NCBI GenBank assembly: GCA_002270565.1
Contig: NQMI01000015.1
Coordinates: 472,747 to 536,746, forward strand
DNA from: Stenocarpella maydis
Lineage: Eukaryota; Ascomycota; Sordariomycetes; Diaporthales; Diaporthaceae
Direction of reading: 5' to 3'
DNA length: 64,000 bases
Part shown: positions 1 through 10,449 of the stretch, in pieces
Layout: every line of letters starts with the position of its first letter
How positions within the stretch are numbered: the first letter of the stretch is position 1
Program-made: the position numbers and the translations under genes
Notes under the pieces: generated by a model
Seen by the model: the letters and a program-made list of their open reading frames with translations, nothing else
Databases searched by the model: none
What the model was told of the DNA's origin: nothing

Positions 1-505
1 TATCAGTTACCGCTCTACCTCCGCCGCAAATTGCCAAGTCGTTCCCATACCTAGGTAGACAGAGTGCCCCGAAGCAAACCCGGAATGTAGTCGTTGGCCA
101 AAATGAGCCAGGAATCATCCAACCCCCGGACGCCGGATCCGCGCATGCCTAATAATCCGACGTACAAGCATCCTTCACGGGTTCCCTCCCCTCAAGGAAT
201 TCGTGAGAACATGCGTGCCGGCGTCCCCAGTAGCCATGAGGGGTAAATGGATACATCGGGGCGCATCACGCACCCTCTTCTCGGAAGCATGCCGCCCTCC
301 ACCGGCACACTCAGGTCAATCTGTAGCTTCTTGTGCGGCGGGGGAAACACATGATCCTCGTGACAGACCTCCAGGTGGCGCAGGCCGTGGATGGAATCTC
401 GATACGTGTTCGTCCGGGGGGTGGGGGTGGGGGTTGGAACAGGATAAATACCCCCCCCCCCCAGCTGGGGTTTTGGGGGGGGGGCGGAGCACGCCGGCTG
501 CCAGC
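1..505. other. Intergenic 3' flank of spc19 with paired poly-C and poly-G runs
   Basis: No gene is supported here. The stretch next to the spc19 stop holds a C12 run (451-462) and a G10 run (475-484) about a dozen bases apart, so a transcript could form a strong C:G hairpin. An exact TACCTAGGTA palindrome lies at 48-57. Open frames in this GC-rich part are by-products of composition. Confidence 0.6.
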
Positions 506-1186
506 TCACGCCTCCTGCAGCCGTACCCTCAGCTCCCTCTCCTTCTGCGCGACCTCGAGCTCCAGCCTCTCGACGCTGTACTTGAGGGCCTCCTTGCGCT
601 GGCGGACGGCGCGCGCGCGGAGCCCCGCGCCGCCGTCGAGCGTCTTCCTGGCGCCCGCCGGCGGCTTCAACGACCTGGTGGGCTTTGCGGCCGGCGGTTG
701 GGGTGACGAGGACCCGCCAGAGCCAGAGCTGGCCCTGCCGAGCCGGCCCGCGTTGAGGTCGCTGCGCGCCTTGAGCGTCTCGATGCGGCGGGCCTGCCGG
801 TCGGTCTGCCTGTCGGCCCGGTCGAGGAGGTGCGAGACGAAGGGGCCGATCTCCTCGCGGAGGGAGGCCTCGGCCGCGGCGAGGGCCGGCTGGGGGATGA
901 GTTCGTAGTGCTGTTTTTGGGCGGAGCACAAGAGACGTCAGTTTGCCTGTTGCTTATATTCTTTTTGGTTTGTGTGGGGGGACGGGGACGGGAATGGTCT
1001 GGGCTGTCTGGTAGGGCATGCATCCTGGATAAGACGTACGCGAACGGTCTTGAGGATCGACCCCAGCCTGGGGAAGTCTGAGACGCCGTTTCCTAGCGTC
1101 TCGACCGACGACTCGAGGAGGTTGAGGGATGTGCGGAGGGAGGCCACGCAGTCGCCGTAGTTTGAGAGCGCGGGGGAGTGGGACAT
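506..1186 (-). CDS. SPC19: DASH complex subunit Spc19, kinetochore-microtubule coupler
   Basis: Two exons: 1186-1040 and 910-506, with an intron at 911-1039 (donor GTACGT, acceptor CAG), giving 183 residues. The N-terminus begins MSHSPALSNYGDCVASLRTS and continues with the hydrophobic-heptad stretch and SxxTLxxGxxDFPRL pattern typical of fungal Spc19. Exon 2 resumes in phase with HYELIPQPAL and ends in a charged helix (VERLELEVAQKERELR) likely to form coiled coil. From family knowledge, Spc19 is one of ten DASH/Dam1 subunits that ring spindle microtubules and couple kinetochores to them in the nucleus. The length fits the family. The long frames on the opposite strand are GC-driven shadows. 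Paired C and G runs lie just past the stop. The assignment rests on pattern recognition of exon 1 plus the clean splice. Confidence 0.85.
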
Positions 1187-2543
1187 GGTTTCTGGCGCAC
1201 GGCTGTTGTCTGGAATAATGCTGCAGTTCTGGCTGAGAGCGTCTCTCCCAGCTGGAGATGTTGGGGCCTACTCTGTGCTCCGGTTCTCTGTCTTTTGTGG
1301 TGGGGTCCGCAAGCGTGTTGTTGATGCTAGAGTGTCCCGCCAAAAGTAAACAGTCGGAATTGTTGGCAGGGATCTTGGGCGCGATTGCAGGGCAGGTCCG
1401 GGGAAGCTCAGGGGTCTGCTGCTGGATTGGATTGCCTGGGCTGACCCGCCACAGACGGCCCAAGAACAGTGGGCATCGGTTGAGACCAACACCTCCCGGG
1501 TGGAGCAGTACTGAGCGTAAAGTGTCCGGGATTGCTCACATCAGGCAGGTTTAACATGGTCTGTATCCGAAAGCGATTTCAGCTTGCCTAGCTGGCCATG
1601 TTATCTGGGGAAAGTATGGGCTCCTGCTCTATGGATAAATGCGAGATTTCAGGGTGAGGGTGCAACATCCTAATTACATGTTGCCGATCAACCACAAGTG
1701 ACTTACAACAGAGTGGACCAACACAACCTCGGAACCACACATAGGTAGAGGTAATAATCATTTAAGCATTTCAAAATTGGCTATCGCTGATGTCAATGTA
1801 AGCATTGCCCGAAGGGTGCAAATGGACACTCGCGGGGTTCGTTTTAATTGCTCATCCAAGCCTTGACCCATCAATTCTGAGATGTTGTCTTCATTTGCCG
1901 CCACTCCGAAGACACTTTTTTACTTATCAACTACATTAATCTAGTTACCACGTCCCGGTCTATGGTTCCGGAATTCTATGGGTGGGAAAAATGATGTGTG
2001 GGATATCACTTGTCGAGGCAAGGTCAGATAACATGAAGAAGCAAATCGAGACACATGTCGGGCTGAATAGCAACATATGTTTTGTCCATGGGCATGTACT
2101 TAAGTATCAATGACATTTGCACGGGAACCACACCAGCAAAATCATTGTTTGAGTGCTCATGACCTTCAATGACGTTGGTGGTTGACACCGCGCAACCATA
2201 AATGAAGTAATCTCCAATAATATTGAGGCATGGCTGTCCGAACGAGACATTCATACTACGTTACCTAATCGTCCGACACCTTTAGGGAAATCCTGTATGG
2301 TGTACAAAATGGACCGCCAGAATATCTCAAACATTTGAAGGTTCTGACACCGGAGTCGGCCTTCGATTCAGCCGCTCCCTCCCTAGCTCTGTGTGAAAGA
2401 GTCTAGAGAACCCCACAGCTCCAGCTAGTCTCACAGGCTGCCATGTCAACGGGAACCTGAGCAAGCCCCTTTGAAACCCATTTCCGAGGCCGAATGCCAT
2501 CACAACTGGTCTACAGTCCCACTAAAGACCACAAGTATTCGCC
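1187..2543. other. Intergenic region between spc19 and the isochorismatase-like gene
   Basis: About 1.36 kb without a supportable gene. It should hold the promoters of the two flanking genes, which diverge. A 76-residue frame on the minus strand (2254-2024) has no recognisable motif or intron structure and was not accepted. Confidence 0.5.
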
Positions 2544-3226
2544 ATGCCACGCAGTGCTCTTTTCGTTATCGACATCCAACGCGAGCTCGCGGACGACCCC
2601 AAGACGCGCATCCCCCACGCTGAGCGGATCCGCGCAGCCGGCGACAAGATCCTCTCAGCTGCCCGACGCATCGTCGACCAGTACCGAACAGCCGAGGAAC
2701 AGTCGCCGTCGGTTATCGTCTTTGTCCAGCATGAGGAGAGGCCGGACCAGGGGACCCTCGTGAGAGACACCGAGCCGTGGAGGCTGGTATTTGAGCCGCG
2801 GGACGGCGTCCATGAGGAGCGGCTTGTTGCAAAGACCACCCGTAAGTGTTTCCTCTAGGACCAAGGACTTTGAAATGATATGGGGGTGGCTGATCCGCGC
2901 CAGAAAACACATTCGAGTCGAATCCCGACCTGGCCGACAGACTGAAAGCCGAGGACATCACAGAGGTTGTCACGTTCGGCATACAGAGCGAATGCTGCGT
3001 TGCCGCAACATCAAGGGGTGCCCTAGAGGCCGGGTTCAAGGTGACTGTTCTTCAGGGGGCTCACTCCACCTACGATACCGACACCAAGTCGGCGGTGGAA
3101 ATCGAGAGGGACATCGAACAGCAGCTGAGGGACAAGGGCGCCGATGTCATTCCTTGGGAAGATGCAGTAGCGTCTTGGGAGCAGCGCCGTATGATTTCGA
3201 GCTACTCGATCTTTTCAGAGATTTAG
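2544..3226 (+). CDS. Isochorismatase-like cysteine hydrolase
   Basis: Two exons, 2544-2841 and 2904-3226, with an intron at 2842-2903 (GTAAGT...CAG); the protein has 206 residues. It starts MPRSALFVIDIQREL, the usual first beta-strand of isochorismatase-like hydrolases with the catalytic Asp (D10). The catalytic Lys is K97 in LVAKT and the nucleophile is C131 in the GIQSECCV strand, giving the Asp-Lys-Cys triad. The segment KVTVLQGAHSTYD near residue 150 is also typical, although the substrate loop cannot be identified. These enzymes act on isochorismate, nicotinamide, carbamoylated amines or other small amides; the sequence does not decide which. There is no signal peptide, so it is probably cytosolic. 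The Tc1/mariner element begins about 390 bases downstream. The gene looks intact. Confidence 0.88.
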
Positions 3227-3618
3227 GCTGCCCGTTCTTGTAGTTGACCGTCCCCACGTCTATGTGAGCCGTCCAGTACTAACTTCCATCCTTAGTCGGA
3301 AGGGCTTCCTTCCGAGCATGTTATAAACTGCCTAATACAAATGCAAATATAGTAATAAGCTTTTCCAATAGCTGCATGCGGATTCTTCCCATCCATTTCA
3401 GCTTGATTACCTTACAAGTAGCAGTTATCGAAGGTCAATCCTGTTGTCCTACACAGGTATTCACCTCCGACTGATTATCGGTAAAGCCATGGCCAACAGT
3501 ATGCTGTTTCTATATGGCTGCCAGTGAAAGTGCTGCATGGCGTACGTCCCTGGTCATTTCCTGGAAGCAACGCTGTTTGGAGATTTACTTGGTTTTGCGG
3601 CCTCCGTATATCTACTTA
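3227..3618. other. Intergenic, between hydrolase gene and transposon
   Basis: 3' flank of the hydrolase gene. No RNA gene or coding region was seen. It ends in the TA dinucleotide (3617-3618) that serves as the left target site of the transposon. Confidence 0.5.
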
Positions 3619-5028
3619 CAGTGGGGCCGAAAAGGTCTTGGGACACTCGCGTCCCCACAGTGCAAAACGCGTTTTCGCGTCACACCCACCCAAAACTTCA
3701 ATCTTCTCTCCTGCAACCACCATGCCTCCTCACGAGCGCTCGTTTCTTGGGGAGATAACTTCAAACCGTGGGTTTTCTTATGAACTTACTCCGGCTCAAA
3801 TCGGTGCAGTTTTAAGCACATTAGCAGAGGGCAAAACCCCAACTCAAATTTATCGCGAAACCAGCATTATGAGGTCAACAATCTATCGGAAGAAAGATAA
3901 ATGGCAACGCAACGGGAAAATTTCTCCTAAGCCACGCAGTAGTCGTCCCAGATACTTTAACGACCGCTCTATTCACCAGTTAAAGTTACTTATCCTTAGA
4001 GAAAACCATTTACCATATAGCGAGATCTAGAAGTTGCTAGGTATTAATATATCTAATAATATAATTTGCATCACCTTAAAGTCAATTTACATCAATTACT
4101 AGCGAGCTATACGCTGGATACCTTTATCAGAAGAAGATAAGAAGCTTCACTATTACTAGGCTAAGTTATAGCATTATAATATAGAGCGTTTGCTAAGGGT
4201 TGGTATTTAAAGTTTGCCCCAAAATGTCAGCTTGCGTGCCTCCTCCACTCACGATATCCCCCCTCTCAGGCAATCTTCTCTAACGAGTACAGCATCCAGA
4301 ACTATCCCTCCAAACCTTTAGAGTGAGTTTGGGGCTTCTCTAACCAGCAATATTACAGGCAAAAAGTTAACTTAAAGGCTAATATAAAGCCTATAATCTC
4401 TATAATAATATAGGGTGCCATTTAGTTTGGTGGCCGGAGTAACCTTATTATAATGGAAAGAAATCCAGAAGCCAGATGTAATGGATATACTATAAATTCA
4501 TACCTAAAGATCTTATAAGAGGCCCTTCTTCCTCATTATGATGGGACACATAATTTCCAGCAAGATAACGCTCGAATTCACACTACAGAAGCAGTGCAAT
4601 CCTTCATTCTGGCGTATAAAATCTCTCTAATAGATTGGCCTTCACGGTCACCTGATTTAAACCCGATCAAGAACATCTAAAAGCTTCTCAAAGCAGAGAT
4701 AAATAAACGATACCCAAATCTATGGGAATTAACTCGAAATAGGGCCAATATGGCATGTTTTAGTCAATACGTAAAGGCAGCGTGGTGGGCAATGATCAGG
4801 GCAAGATTGGCAATATCATTCGATCACTCGAGCGGAGATTGGAAGCGGTCTGCAGATGCAGGGGAAGCTATACAGGATATTAATCAGAAGACTCTGATGA
4901 GTAATTTGATATAAGTCAATAGTCCTTAACTAATTTCCTCGTAATTCTACGCGTCGTTGAAGTTAGGTGGTGGTTGTGGGGGTGGGTGGGATCTGCGGGA
5001 GTGTCCCAAGACTTTTTCGGTCGCACTG
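3619..5028 (+). mobile_element. Tc1/mariner-type DNA transposon, full length but degraded
   Basis: The element is bounded by imperfect inverted repeats of about 30 bases. The left end begins CAGTGGGGCCGAAAAGG (3619) and the right end reads, in reverse complement, CAGTGCGACCGAAAAAG (from 5028). Both continue with TCTTGGGACACTC. Both ends abut TA (3617-3618 and 5029-5030), the target duplication of the Tc1/mariner superfamily. The 1.41-kb length fits one transposase gene. The right-terminal 100 bases (4931-5030) recur at 7561-7660. The 5' third keeps normal base composition. The middle is AT-enriched and full of stops, suggesting uneven RIP. Confidence 0.9.
3722..4914 (+). pseudogene. Tc1-like transposase, inactivated
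   Basis: The open part (3722-4030, 102 residues) starts MPPHERSFLGEITSNRGF and carries a helix-turn-helix typical of Tc1-family transposases (ELTPAQIGAVLSTLAEGKTP, then RSTIYRKKDKW). It then hits TAG. Continuing in all frames to 4914, family landmarks remain readable: a WGAI/FGGRS-like segment near 4420, the second catalytic-Asp block FQQDNARIHTT near 4560, and IDWPSRSPDLNPIKNI near 4635, where the Trp of the usual VW is replaced by a stop. Several in-frame TAA/TAG codons at positions where the family has Gln or Trp fit C-to-T (RIP) damage. The element cannot make a full transposase; it could at most be mobilised in trans through its intact ends. Confidence 0.88.
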
Positions 5029-5030
5029 TA

Positions 5031-7560
5031 GCTTATTATGATAATTATAGCTAGTTCTTAGCTAATAAACCTAGTAAGCAGGTTTATAATTAAGAGGCGT
5101 TTAAGGTGGAATCATTCTAAGTAATATAATAATAGTAATTAAAAGCTATTAAAGCTATTCCTAAGTAAATACTTGGATTAACTATTAAAGCGCTATCTTA
5201 AGCTATACTACCTAGTAGTAATAATTATAGATTTATATAATCTATCTCTTTGGCCTAGCCTACTAGGAGTGCTAGTTACTCCTAGCAATCCATTATAATA
5301 AAGTATATAAAGCACTTATTACTTTAATTGCTCTTTAATATTAGAGTGCTGGGAGTAATTATTACTCTAATTACTTTAGCTTACTGTAATGATCACACCA
5401 AACCTTTATGGGGTTCAGTAGATAACCTGTAGGGTTTATGTTAATAGAGCGGCGCAGAGGTAATACTCAACTGAGTTGCAGTATATAAAGACATTATTTA
5501 TAAAGAGGGTATGATCAGAAGCTATAAAGCTTTCCAGTTAGTAGAACTAAATACTTAGATTAACAACTAAAGAGTCTATTTTATAAAAGCTATCTACTAT
5601 AGTAATATCTATATTCTTATATATTATGACTCTTTAGTACCTATATGCCTATGTTTATAGTTAATATAGCTGTTACTTATGTTGGCTATGTTTCTAGTCA
5701 ATATAGTTATAGCCCTAACCTTAGCGGGGTGGCTTACTGCTAAATCAGGCGGGGTAATATTTTAAGAGCTGTTCTGTAGCCTATAAGGGTTGCCTTCTGC
5801 GGTAGTTAATAGCTAATAACTATAGGTTCATAATATTATCTCTCTTCTTACTTCCTTTATTCTTAAAGATGCTTCTATAAGTATCTGGGTTTATTATATT
5901 TCTTAAGTAGAGTTAAGGGTTCTTATATTTTTAAAGATTATCTAGAGCTAAAATCTATTGCTAATTATAATGCGCTTCTTATAGTTATTTATGCTAACTT
6001 TATTAAAATGTCTTTTTATTTTACTTATAATGGTTATAGCCTTTTCGTTTACTAAGTATCTCTTCTCGATTCTTCTTACTATATTAAATATATTTATCTT
6101 AGTTTATTATTCTATATTGTACTGGGTCTTTTCCTATTAGACCTTTAGAAGATCTCCTTTTAATATAAGAAGCTGGAAGATTAAATTAAAGTTGAGGAGG
6201 AGCGGTTATATAATTCTACCGCTAAGTTAGAGTATCTATATAAATAGAAGAAGATATAGTTTGCTTGTATATATAAGCCTATATACTGGGGTCTCAATTC
6301 TATAGAGGAGTTTCATTATATGGAGAAAGAGGAGGCTAAAGCTAAGTAGAAGTAGATTGCTAAGTAATCTGCTGAGGTTGTTAGTTAAGGTTTTATTAAG
6401 GAGGCTGGTAAGATAGTAATATAGGAGGCTTAGCTATATTCTAAGGGTAAGGTTAGTATTTTTAAATAGAGTTTATTAGTAAACAGGAGTATTAGTTAAT
6501 TTAAAATTATAGGTACTAGTAATAATAGAGGTATGCTTATAGGTAGCTTATTAGGTACTTGAAATCCATTATTAGGAATAGAAGTTTATATTGTTTTGCT
6601 TAATTAGTATTGATCCTTATTTACTTCCTTACTAACTAGTTATATAGTATTTATCTATCCTTATTCTTCTTAACTAGTTGCTATTAAGGTAATTTCTTAA
6701 TATAATCAGTATCTAGGGTATTAGTTTAGGAGAAGTAACTAATTATGGTTGTTAGCTATTAGTATTATTACTAGTCTCTTATTAGTTATTTCTATTATAG
6801 TGAGAACTAGGGTTTATTATATAGTTTTATTATAGTGTTCTACTATAGCTTACTATATATAGAGCCTTTAGCTGCTTTCCTAGCCTCTAGGGCTTGTTTT
6901 GTGGTGCTTTGCATGTAATATTGCTGGAGTTTATTATAGCAGTAAGTTAGGTTTACTGCTGGCTCCTATATATTCTTACTAGAGTTATAGCCTTTTCATT
7001 TAATAAGGTATTCTATTATTCTCTAATATTATCTTAAATTTATAATTATCTCCACTTTAGATTCCTTGTCATATTTGTGAAAAGTTTTAATTTATATCTT
7101 AAGTTTTATATTCTAGAGTACTAATTCTAATAATAAAATATAAAAAACTAGGTGCTGTTTCATTCCTTAAGGTAATAAAAGTCTATAGTTAGTATCTAAG
7201 ATTTTCTCTAAAATCTTAAAGGGGCTGATTTTCTTAACATTAAGTTTATTACTAGATTACTTAGTTTCAATATTTTAATATATAAGGTAGAGTTTATCTT
7301 TCTTTTTAAGAATTAGTCCCTTAATTCTTTTTTAGTTTATATATTTTATTATTCATTTTTATATAAAAGAAATTTTTTTCCTAAATATGTAATTAGATTT
7401 ATCTGATTTATATTACGTTTCGTTCTATTAATTCTGCTAGTACAGTATCTAGTAATAACTTATAATATACCTAAGGCTTATATCTATAGAGTATAAAGAA
7501 AAGTAACTATTTAGTTATGCTGGAGGTTATGTTATTATAGGTAAACTATATTAGTAGTAG
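5031..7560. repeat. AT-rich, RIP-like degenerate repeat block
   Basis: About 2.5 kb of very AT-rich sequence with stops in all six frames and many TA, CTAG and TATA steps. It begins immediately after the right TA of the Tc1 element and ends at the ambiguous base at 7564. Near 6140-6400 a lysine/glutamate-rich degenerate frame with coiled-coil character is visible, as in some fungal retroelement gag-like proteins, but no family can be named. No gene is functional here. Confidence 0.7.
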
Positions 7561-7660
7561 TAANTTCCTCGTAATTCTACGCGTCGTTGAAGTTGGGTGG
7601 TGGTTGTGGGGGTGGGTGGGATCTGCGGGAGTGTCCCAAGACTTTTTCGGTCGCACTGTA
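7561..7660. repeat. Second copy of the Tc1 element right end, truncated at an N
   Basis: These 100 bases match 4931-5030 except for the ambiguous base N at 7564 and one difference (A4965 against G7595). They include the full right inverted repeat and end in the TA at 7659-7660. Everything upstream of the N is unrelated AT-rich DNA. This is either a truncated second insertion or an assembly join made on a repeated end; the lone N favours the join. Confidence 0.85.
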
Positions 7661-7678
7661 GGTACACGAATACGACCA

Positions 7679-8936
7679 TCACCGTGACATGACTGAATCC
7701 CGCAAGATCATCTCTCCCACCCATTGCCGCAGCTCTATTTTCAACATGTACCGCACGTAACGTATTGTGATGAGTGTCCAGATTCCCGCCCAGATGAAGG
7801 GCACCGTCCAACCAATGGTGTACCTCACATTAGTATCTTCGATGCCGAAAACCAAGCACATGGTCCCGGCCGCACACGCCAGGGACCCTAGGGACCAGAG
7901 GAGACTTAGATTTCGTAACATGGCACGGAATATGGGGCTTGCCTTGTATCGGCGTTCCAGCGCCTCGCGGAACTCTGTGGTTCCCGCGCCATCTACCGCG
8001 CAGACATCCTCGATGAGTGGATAGATGCCAGGACGAACTAGAGCACCTTTCGGCACTGACGAGATTCGTACGGGTGCTCGTCCTGCGAAGAGATGGGCAA
8101 GGTCTGTAAGCAGCAGCACCGTCCCAAACACGGCCTGGACGGACGCCAATGGCAAGGACAGCAGCTGTATGATAGGATCTTGCCAAGCAGTTCCCCTGCC
8201 CAAAATCAGCAACACATGGCTTCACGGGGTAGAATACAACTCACAGGACGAGCTCCGTTGCGACTATGATCAAGGACAGCCCAAACCACCAGTGGAACCA
8301 GTCAAAACACCATCGGCTGTTAGCCTCAATGACCTGTTATCAGAAGTCAATGGGCTGAGGTCGTGGAAGCGAGCCGGGGGGTTTTAACTGCGAACCTACC
8401 CTACAATCACTACCTTTTTTCCATAATCTTCGAGTCCTGAGAAAGTACTCGAGGATGCTGGTCCCACCTATCGTTGCTGTGACGATGCTCAGGACGGTGT
8501 TGGCGCTCAGCGCATGTTCGTCCTGGCTCCCTGGGCCAGCCTCGTACCAAAGTATGAAGTAGACTGCAATCGGCATGACGGCGCAGTCCAAGACAATGAG
8601 GCACCAGAATATAGCTATGCGCTTTTTCTTGTCGCGTAGGGTGTAGTTGAGCGATGGAGGGAGTGGACAGGATCGTGTCAGATCATTCGAGCTTCTCATG
8701 GCAATGTCCTCTCCGGAGTCTTCTGCCCTTTCGGGGTTCCTCTTCCATCTGCCGGGCTCGGGATACGCAGGATTGATTGGGCTACTTCCCAATGCGGGTA
8801 GAAAAGAAGCAGAAGATTGTCGTACGAGGCTTCGGGGTGGTGGTTCGATGGGCACGTCGAAGCGCCCAACACAGATTTGACTTGCCCTGTGCATGTTCTG
8901 GCGCCGCGGGCCCTCTTCGCGTGATTGTTCCAGCAT
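7679..8936 (-). CDS. Multi-pass membrane protein of a conserved fungal family, function unknown
   Basis: Three exons give 380 residues: 8936-8400, 8333-8245 and 8195-7679. Introns are 8334-8399 (GTAGGT...ACAG) and 8196-8244 (GTGAGT...CAG). The small middle exon supplies RWCFDWFHWWFGLSLII, which joins the two halves in phase. A polar N-terminus of about 95 residues precedes hydrophobic segments (IAIFWCLIVLDCAVMPIAVY; LSIVTATIGG; FGLSLIIVATELVL; SVQAVFGTVLLL). The conserved block RISSVPKGALVRPGIYPLIE, an EDVCAVDG segment and two C-terminal membrane segments (LLWSLGSLACAAGTMCLVF; WTVPFIWAGIWTLITI) follow. I recognise this as a recurrent uncharacterised Pezizomycotina membrane family. The start codon is the least certain part, because other in-frame ATGs follow. 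The transposon end lies 20 bases beyond the stop. Confidence 0.75.
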
Positions 8937-10449
8937 GGTCGCTGGTGGTCCAGCCGGGCGGGAATCAGATCGGGCTGCTACGATAGCTAGTTTCTGTTCT
9001 GAGCCGGAGTTGAGCTTTCAAAGCAGCGATTCTTCGTCTTTGGTTCTAAAGTGACCTCCTCGCGTGACTAGAAAGTAGGAGTTTGAAAGTTGTGCCCGCA
9101 CAACAATGTTCAAGAACCGCACGTAAGGGTTCCACTCAGTCCGTGGGAGAAATGAAAATTGAGAGCGCAGAACTCGAGCGTCAGTCCGATATTGCCGAAG
9201 CTCTCAAGCCGGTAGAGCCTGGGGCCAGCAGTACCCAGCCGAGTTGTCGCAGGAGCCAGGAGGCGCATTTCCCTGCTGTAGTGTGGCCTCTGGCGCCCAA
9301 GGCCGGGGGAGGCGGCACTACGGGACCCGTGGAATACCGTGCATAAGTTACAGAACTGCGCAAGACAGTGCTGAAATTGGCGACAAATTGCCCCGATGCT
9401 CCGCTTTCGCCTGAATCCGGGTCAACGACACGAAGCCGACCACGTACGCTACGAGACCCCACTGGATGATCTGGGGAATTTGTGCTTGCGTGTTGTTAAT
9501 GCTGGGTACCCCGTTGAATTCGGCTTTGCGATTCGTACACATTTTGTGTGTACCCATATTTCTGACTTGGGCTGCGCCACCCTGTTTCCAATTATCAAAA
9601 TCAAAATCGGCGATGAAGGTCTGAACCTTGAACAAGCGTTTCTGCTGGACAAATCTCTATGCTGAACAAGTTTGCAAGGGGAAGTAGCACTTTAGTCTTG
9701 CGGACTTACAATTAATTGGCCAGTGGTTTTCAAGATCAGCGAAGCGCTAAAGATGGGAAGAAAGTTTTAGTGGCGGAGTTAGAGCAACATCATGATGCAC
9801 TGGTTCAACAATGTTTGCTTCAAGCTAACGAGTCAGCAAGCCAGCATTAGGTTTGGCTAGTGTCAGCCGCAATTCTTCCCTCATACAGGTATGTTGTCAC
9901 GGTATGCTCCTCAACGTGACATCGTGCAGCTGTCACAAGATTGCATGGCGCAGAATCTGGGGAATTCAACTTTGAATCGTTCATACACTAGTATATGTAT
10001 ATCAGTTGATATCTGGGAAGATCTACAAGGTAAGCTTTCTAGGACCGTGTAAACTGCTGCGAATTACATTTGCATATAGTGCTAATTATAGGAGTAATGT
10101 TTCAAATGATACAACCTGGCTCCCGCGGATCCCGCTGTCCACATTGGCTGCGATGCGGATTCCGCGGCTTCCGTTGCACGTGCCATCGTGGACTCCGTAA
10201 GACACGGCTGAGATTGGCGACGAATTGCGCCGGTGCTCCGCTTCGGAGCTTCCACTTGCCTCCAAGGCGCAATAGCATCAATGCAGAGCCTTGTAAGGTC
10301 GCCGGGCCCGGGCCCGCGGCTCTCAACAAACGGTGCCGTAGACAGCCCCTTCGCCAGAAAATGGACGTCCATTATAACCGTCATGCCACTCACCCACAAC
10401 CAAGACTGTCGCAGAAGGTCTAACTTCCAGCGCACGCTCATTGGTCAAC
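8937..10449. promoter_or_regulatory. Divergent intergenic region upstream of the ABC transporter
   Basis: About 1.5 kb between two divergently transcribed genes. It contains two near-matches to the pleiotropic-drug-response element TCCGCGGA (CCCGCGGA at 10122-10129 and TCCGCGGC at 10161-10168). It also holds a diverged direct repeat (9362-9409 and 10199-10246, about 83 percent identical). Small frames at 9083-9665 have no recognisable motif and were not called as genes. Confidence 0.45.
10122..10168. promoter_or_regulatory. Two PDRE-like sites upstream of the ABC transporter
   Basis: CCCGCGGA (10122-10129) and TCCGCGGC (10161-10168) each differ by one base from TCCGCGGA, the element bound by Pdr1/Pdr3-type zinc-cluster factors in yeast ABC-G promoters. 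They lie about 280-330 bases upstream of the transporter ATG. The match is seen directly. Regulation by such a factor in this fungus is inference, since CGG palindromes are bound by many Zn2Cys6 proteins. Confidence 0.35.

Noticed and set aside
192..929. Long frames on both strands across 192-929
   Set aside because: They overlap the spc19 exon in GC-rich DNA, are Arg/Pro/Ala-rich and lack motifs; the Spc19 model explains the region.
9083..9665. Several frames of 64-95 codons on both strands
   Set aside because: No start context, motif or intron logic; they overlap each other on opposite strands.
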